Positions 5,819-6,985 of a stretch of 6,985 bases of DNA are shown here, one piece after another. Under the pieces are notes generated by a model that saw only the letters and a program-made list of their open reading frames with translations, made no database searches and had not been told where the DNA came from. The number at the start of each line of letters is the position of its first letter. Within the stretch, counting starts at the first letter, position 1. The stretch is taken from assembly GCA_017411885.1 (NCBI GenBank), contig JAFQPF010000060.1, positions 1 to 6,985 of the forward strand, given 5' to 3'. This DNA is from Clostridia bacterium (GTDB taxonomy: Bacteria > Bacillota_A > Clostridia > Oscillospirales > CAG-272). The position numbers were made by a program, and so were the translations under genes.

Positions 5819-6985
5819 TTACCGCGTCAGCTTTTTGATAAAATTGTATCTATTGACCTTTATCGCCGCGGCGGCGCATTTGAACACTTGGTCAGAATTC
5901 AACAAGAACACCACAAGTGTCGGTGATGCACCCCATTTGAACGCCGCAAGGAAGGATACGGGAATCACAATACCCCAGATGCTTATGATATCGTTTATAA
6001 CGACAAAATTCGCATCTCCGCCTCCGCGGATTATACCGGTTATCGTCGGCATCTGATACGCCGTTCCTATACAGGTTACACACAAAACAAGCAAAAACTC
6101 ATTTGCCATAGCCTTGGTTTCGGGTGAAAGCTCGTAAAGCGACAGTATCGGCGCTCTTAAAGTAAAGAGCAAGGCACTTGTCAATAGTCCGATACAGATA
6201 TACATAAGCTGCAACGTCCTTGAATACTCCTTTACCTTACCGATATCTCCTGCCCCGACCGTTTTACCGATAACCACCGACGAAGCTGATGCCGCGCCGA
6301 TAGATGCGACCTTTAGTAATTGAAACAGAGTCGTTGCCACCGAGTTTGCGGCTATTGCAGAATCGTTCATATGCCCGAGAACGACTGTCTGCAGGGCTGT
6401 CGATGCTCCGAAAAGTGCACCAACCGCAACGAATGAGCGCGAAAGCTTTAAGTAATCTGAAAACAGCGTTTTATCTATCCTTACAATATTTGAAAGCCTG
6501 AAGCTTAACTTCTTATCCTTAAATAAAAGATAGCACAAAACCACTATAAGCTCAAGCGCGCGTGCCACGAGCGTACCTATCGCCGCACCACGCTCACCGA
6601 GAGCCGGTGCGCCGAAATTACCGCCGATAAGCGTATAGTTAATGCCTACGTTTACAAAAAGTGTCATTATCGACACGTAAAAGGCTATCTTTACAGTTTC
6701 AACCGTCCTCAGAAGCGCAAGCAATACGGTCGTAGCCGCGAATATCGGATAGGTATATTTGATAATTTCTATGTAGTTAACTCCGCAGTCAACGATCGCC
6801 TGCGTTTCGGAAAACAGACCGAGTATTCCGTAAGGCAAAAGCAATGCGAGAAAAAACAACGTTATTCCTATAGCCTCTGCAAGCCAGAAAGCTCCGGCAA
6901 AGGCTTTTTTGATCGGCAAGGTCTTGTTCTGTCCCCAATACTGACTTCCAAGCACTACCAGCGCCTCTGCACAGCCGGTTATCAC
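5819..6985 (-). CDS. MATE-family efflux transporter, C-terminal ~85% (start beyond the right edge)
   Basis: A partial membrane protein of 388 visible residues, open to the right edge. The first codon in the window is GTG but lies inside the gene: the fragment starts in the family's SQYWGQ region, so about 60-70 residues (first helix and start of the second) are missing from a usual ~450. MATE proteins export cationic drugs, dyes or other small molecules in exchange for Na+ or H+ across the cytoplasmic membrane. Visible signatures in fragment numbering are SQYWGQN (14-20), GERGAAIGTLVARALE (130-145) at the end of the first half, GHMNDSAIAANSVATT (204-219) and VVIGKTVGAG (237-246) in the second half, and GIIRGGGDA (317-325). 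About ten hydrophobic segments can be picked out, matching the two-fold six-helix layout minus the start. The substrate cannot be predicted. It ends 143 bases before the SLH gene, which has its own promoter, so it is probably a separate unit. No frameshift is seen. Confidence 0.92.
   Translation of the reverse strand: MITGCAEALVVLGSQYWGQNKTLPIKKAFAGAFWLAEAIGITLFFLALLLPYGILGLFSETQAIVDCGVNYIEIIKYTYPIFAATTVLLALLRTVETVKIAFYVSIMTLFVNVGINYTLIGGNFGAPALGERGAAIGTLVARALELIVVLCYLLFKDKKLSFRLSNIVRIDKTLFSDYLKLSRSFVAVGALFGASTALQTVVLGHMNDSAIAANSVATTLFQLLKVASIGAASASSVVIGKTVGAGDIGKVKEYSRTLQLMYICIGLLTSALLFTLRAPILSLYELSPETKAMANEFLLVLCVTCIGTAYQMPTITGIIRGGGDANFVVINDIISIWGIVIPVSFLAAFKWGASPTLVVFLLNSDQVFKCAAAAIKVNRYNFIKKLTR

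Noticed and set aside
6983..6985. GTG as the start codon of the MATE gene
   Set aside because: It is only the first codon at the window edge. The family has about 60-70 more residues upstream, and the fragment opens in mid-helix.

Overview
This 6,985-base window has intermediate G+C coding DNA with AT-rich gaps. All real genes lie on the minus strand, so transcription runs from high to low coordinates. AGGAGG-type ribosome sites, sigma-A-like promoters with extended -10 elements, a gram-positive Sec signal peptide and S-layer homology (SLH) repeats point to a Firmicute, most likely an anaerobic, gut-type member of the Clostridia. No rRNA or marker gene is present, so that placement is inference.

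In transcription order: (1) 6985-5819 holds the C-terminal ~85% of a MATE-family multidrug/Na+ antiporter, cut by the window edge. (2) 5818-5676 is a 143-bp AT-rich gap with a good promoter for the next gene, short direct repeats and an inverted repeat in the leader. (3) 5675-1797 encodes a 1,292-residue secreted, wall-attached protein. Its order is signal peptide, beta-sandwich-like module A1, an Ala/Glu/Lys-rich helix, module A2, a helical linker, a right-handed parallel beta-helix (H1), three SLH repeats, and a C-terminal module that I read as a third, diverged A copy (A3). (4) After 24 bp, 1772-291 encodes a 493-residue protein that is a near full-length paralogue of H1 (H2) with no signal peptide and no anchor. 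(5) 275-246 is a strong intrinsic terminator. (6) 224-196 is a near-consensus promoter driving a further minus-strand gene, of which only the first 53 codons (159-1) are in the window.

Genes 3 and 4 look like one transcription unit from the promoter near 5725-5753 to the terminator at 246-275. The large protein would sit on the cell surface, held by SLH repeats to a secondary cell-wall polymer. Its A modules probably bind a carbohydrate, and its beta-helix is either a polysaccharide-active or a glycan-binding domain; the substrate cannot be read from sequence alone. The most unusual aspect is the modular layout A1-A2-H1-SLH-A3 followed, in the same reading frame, by a separate H2. This looks like a duplicated A-H unit whose second half is now encoded apart and seems to lack any export signal. 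No CRISPR array, tRNA, rRNA or insertion sequence was seen.
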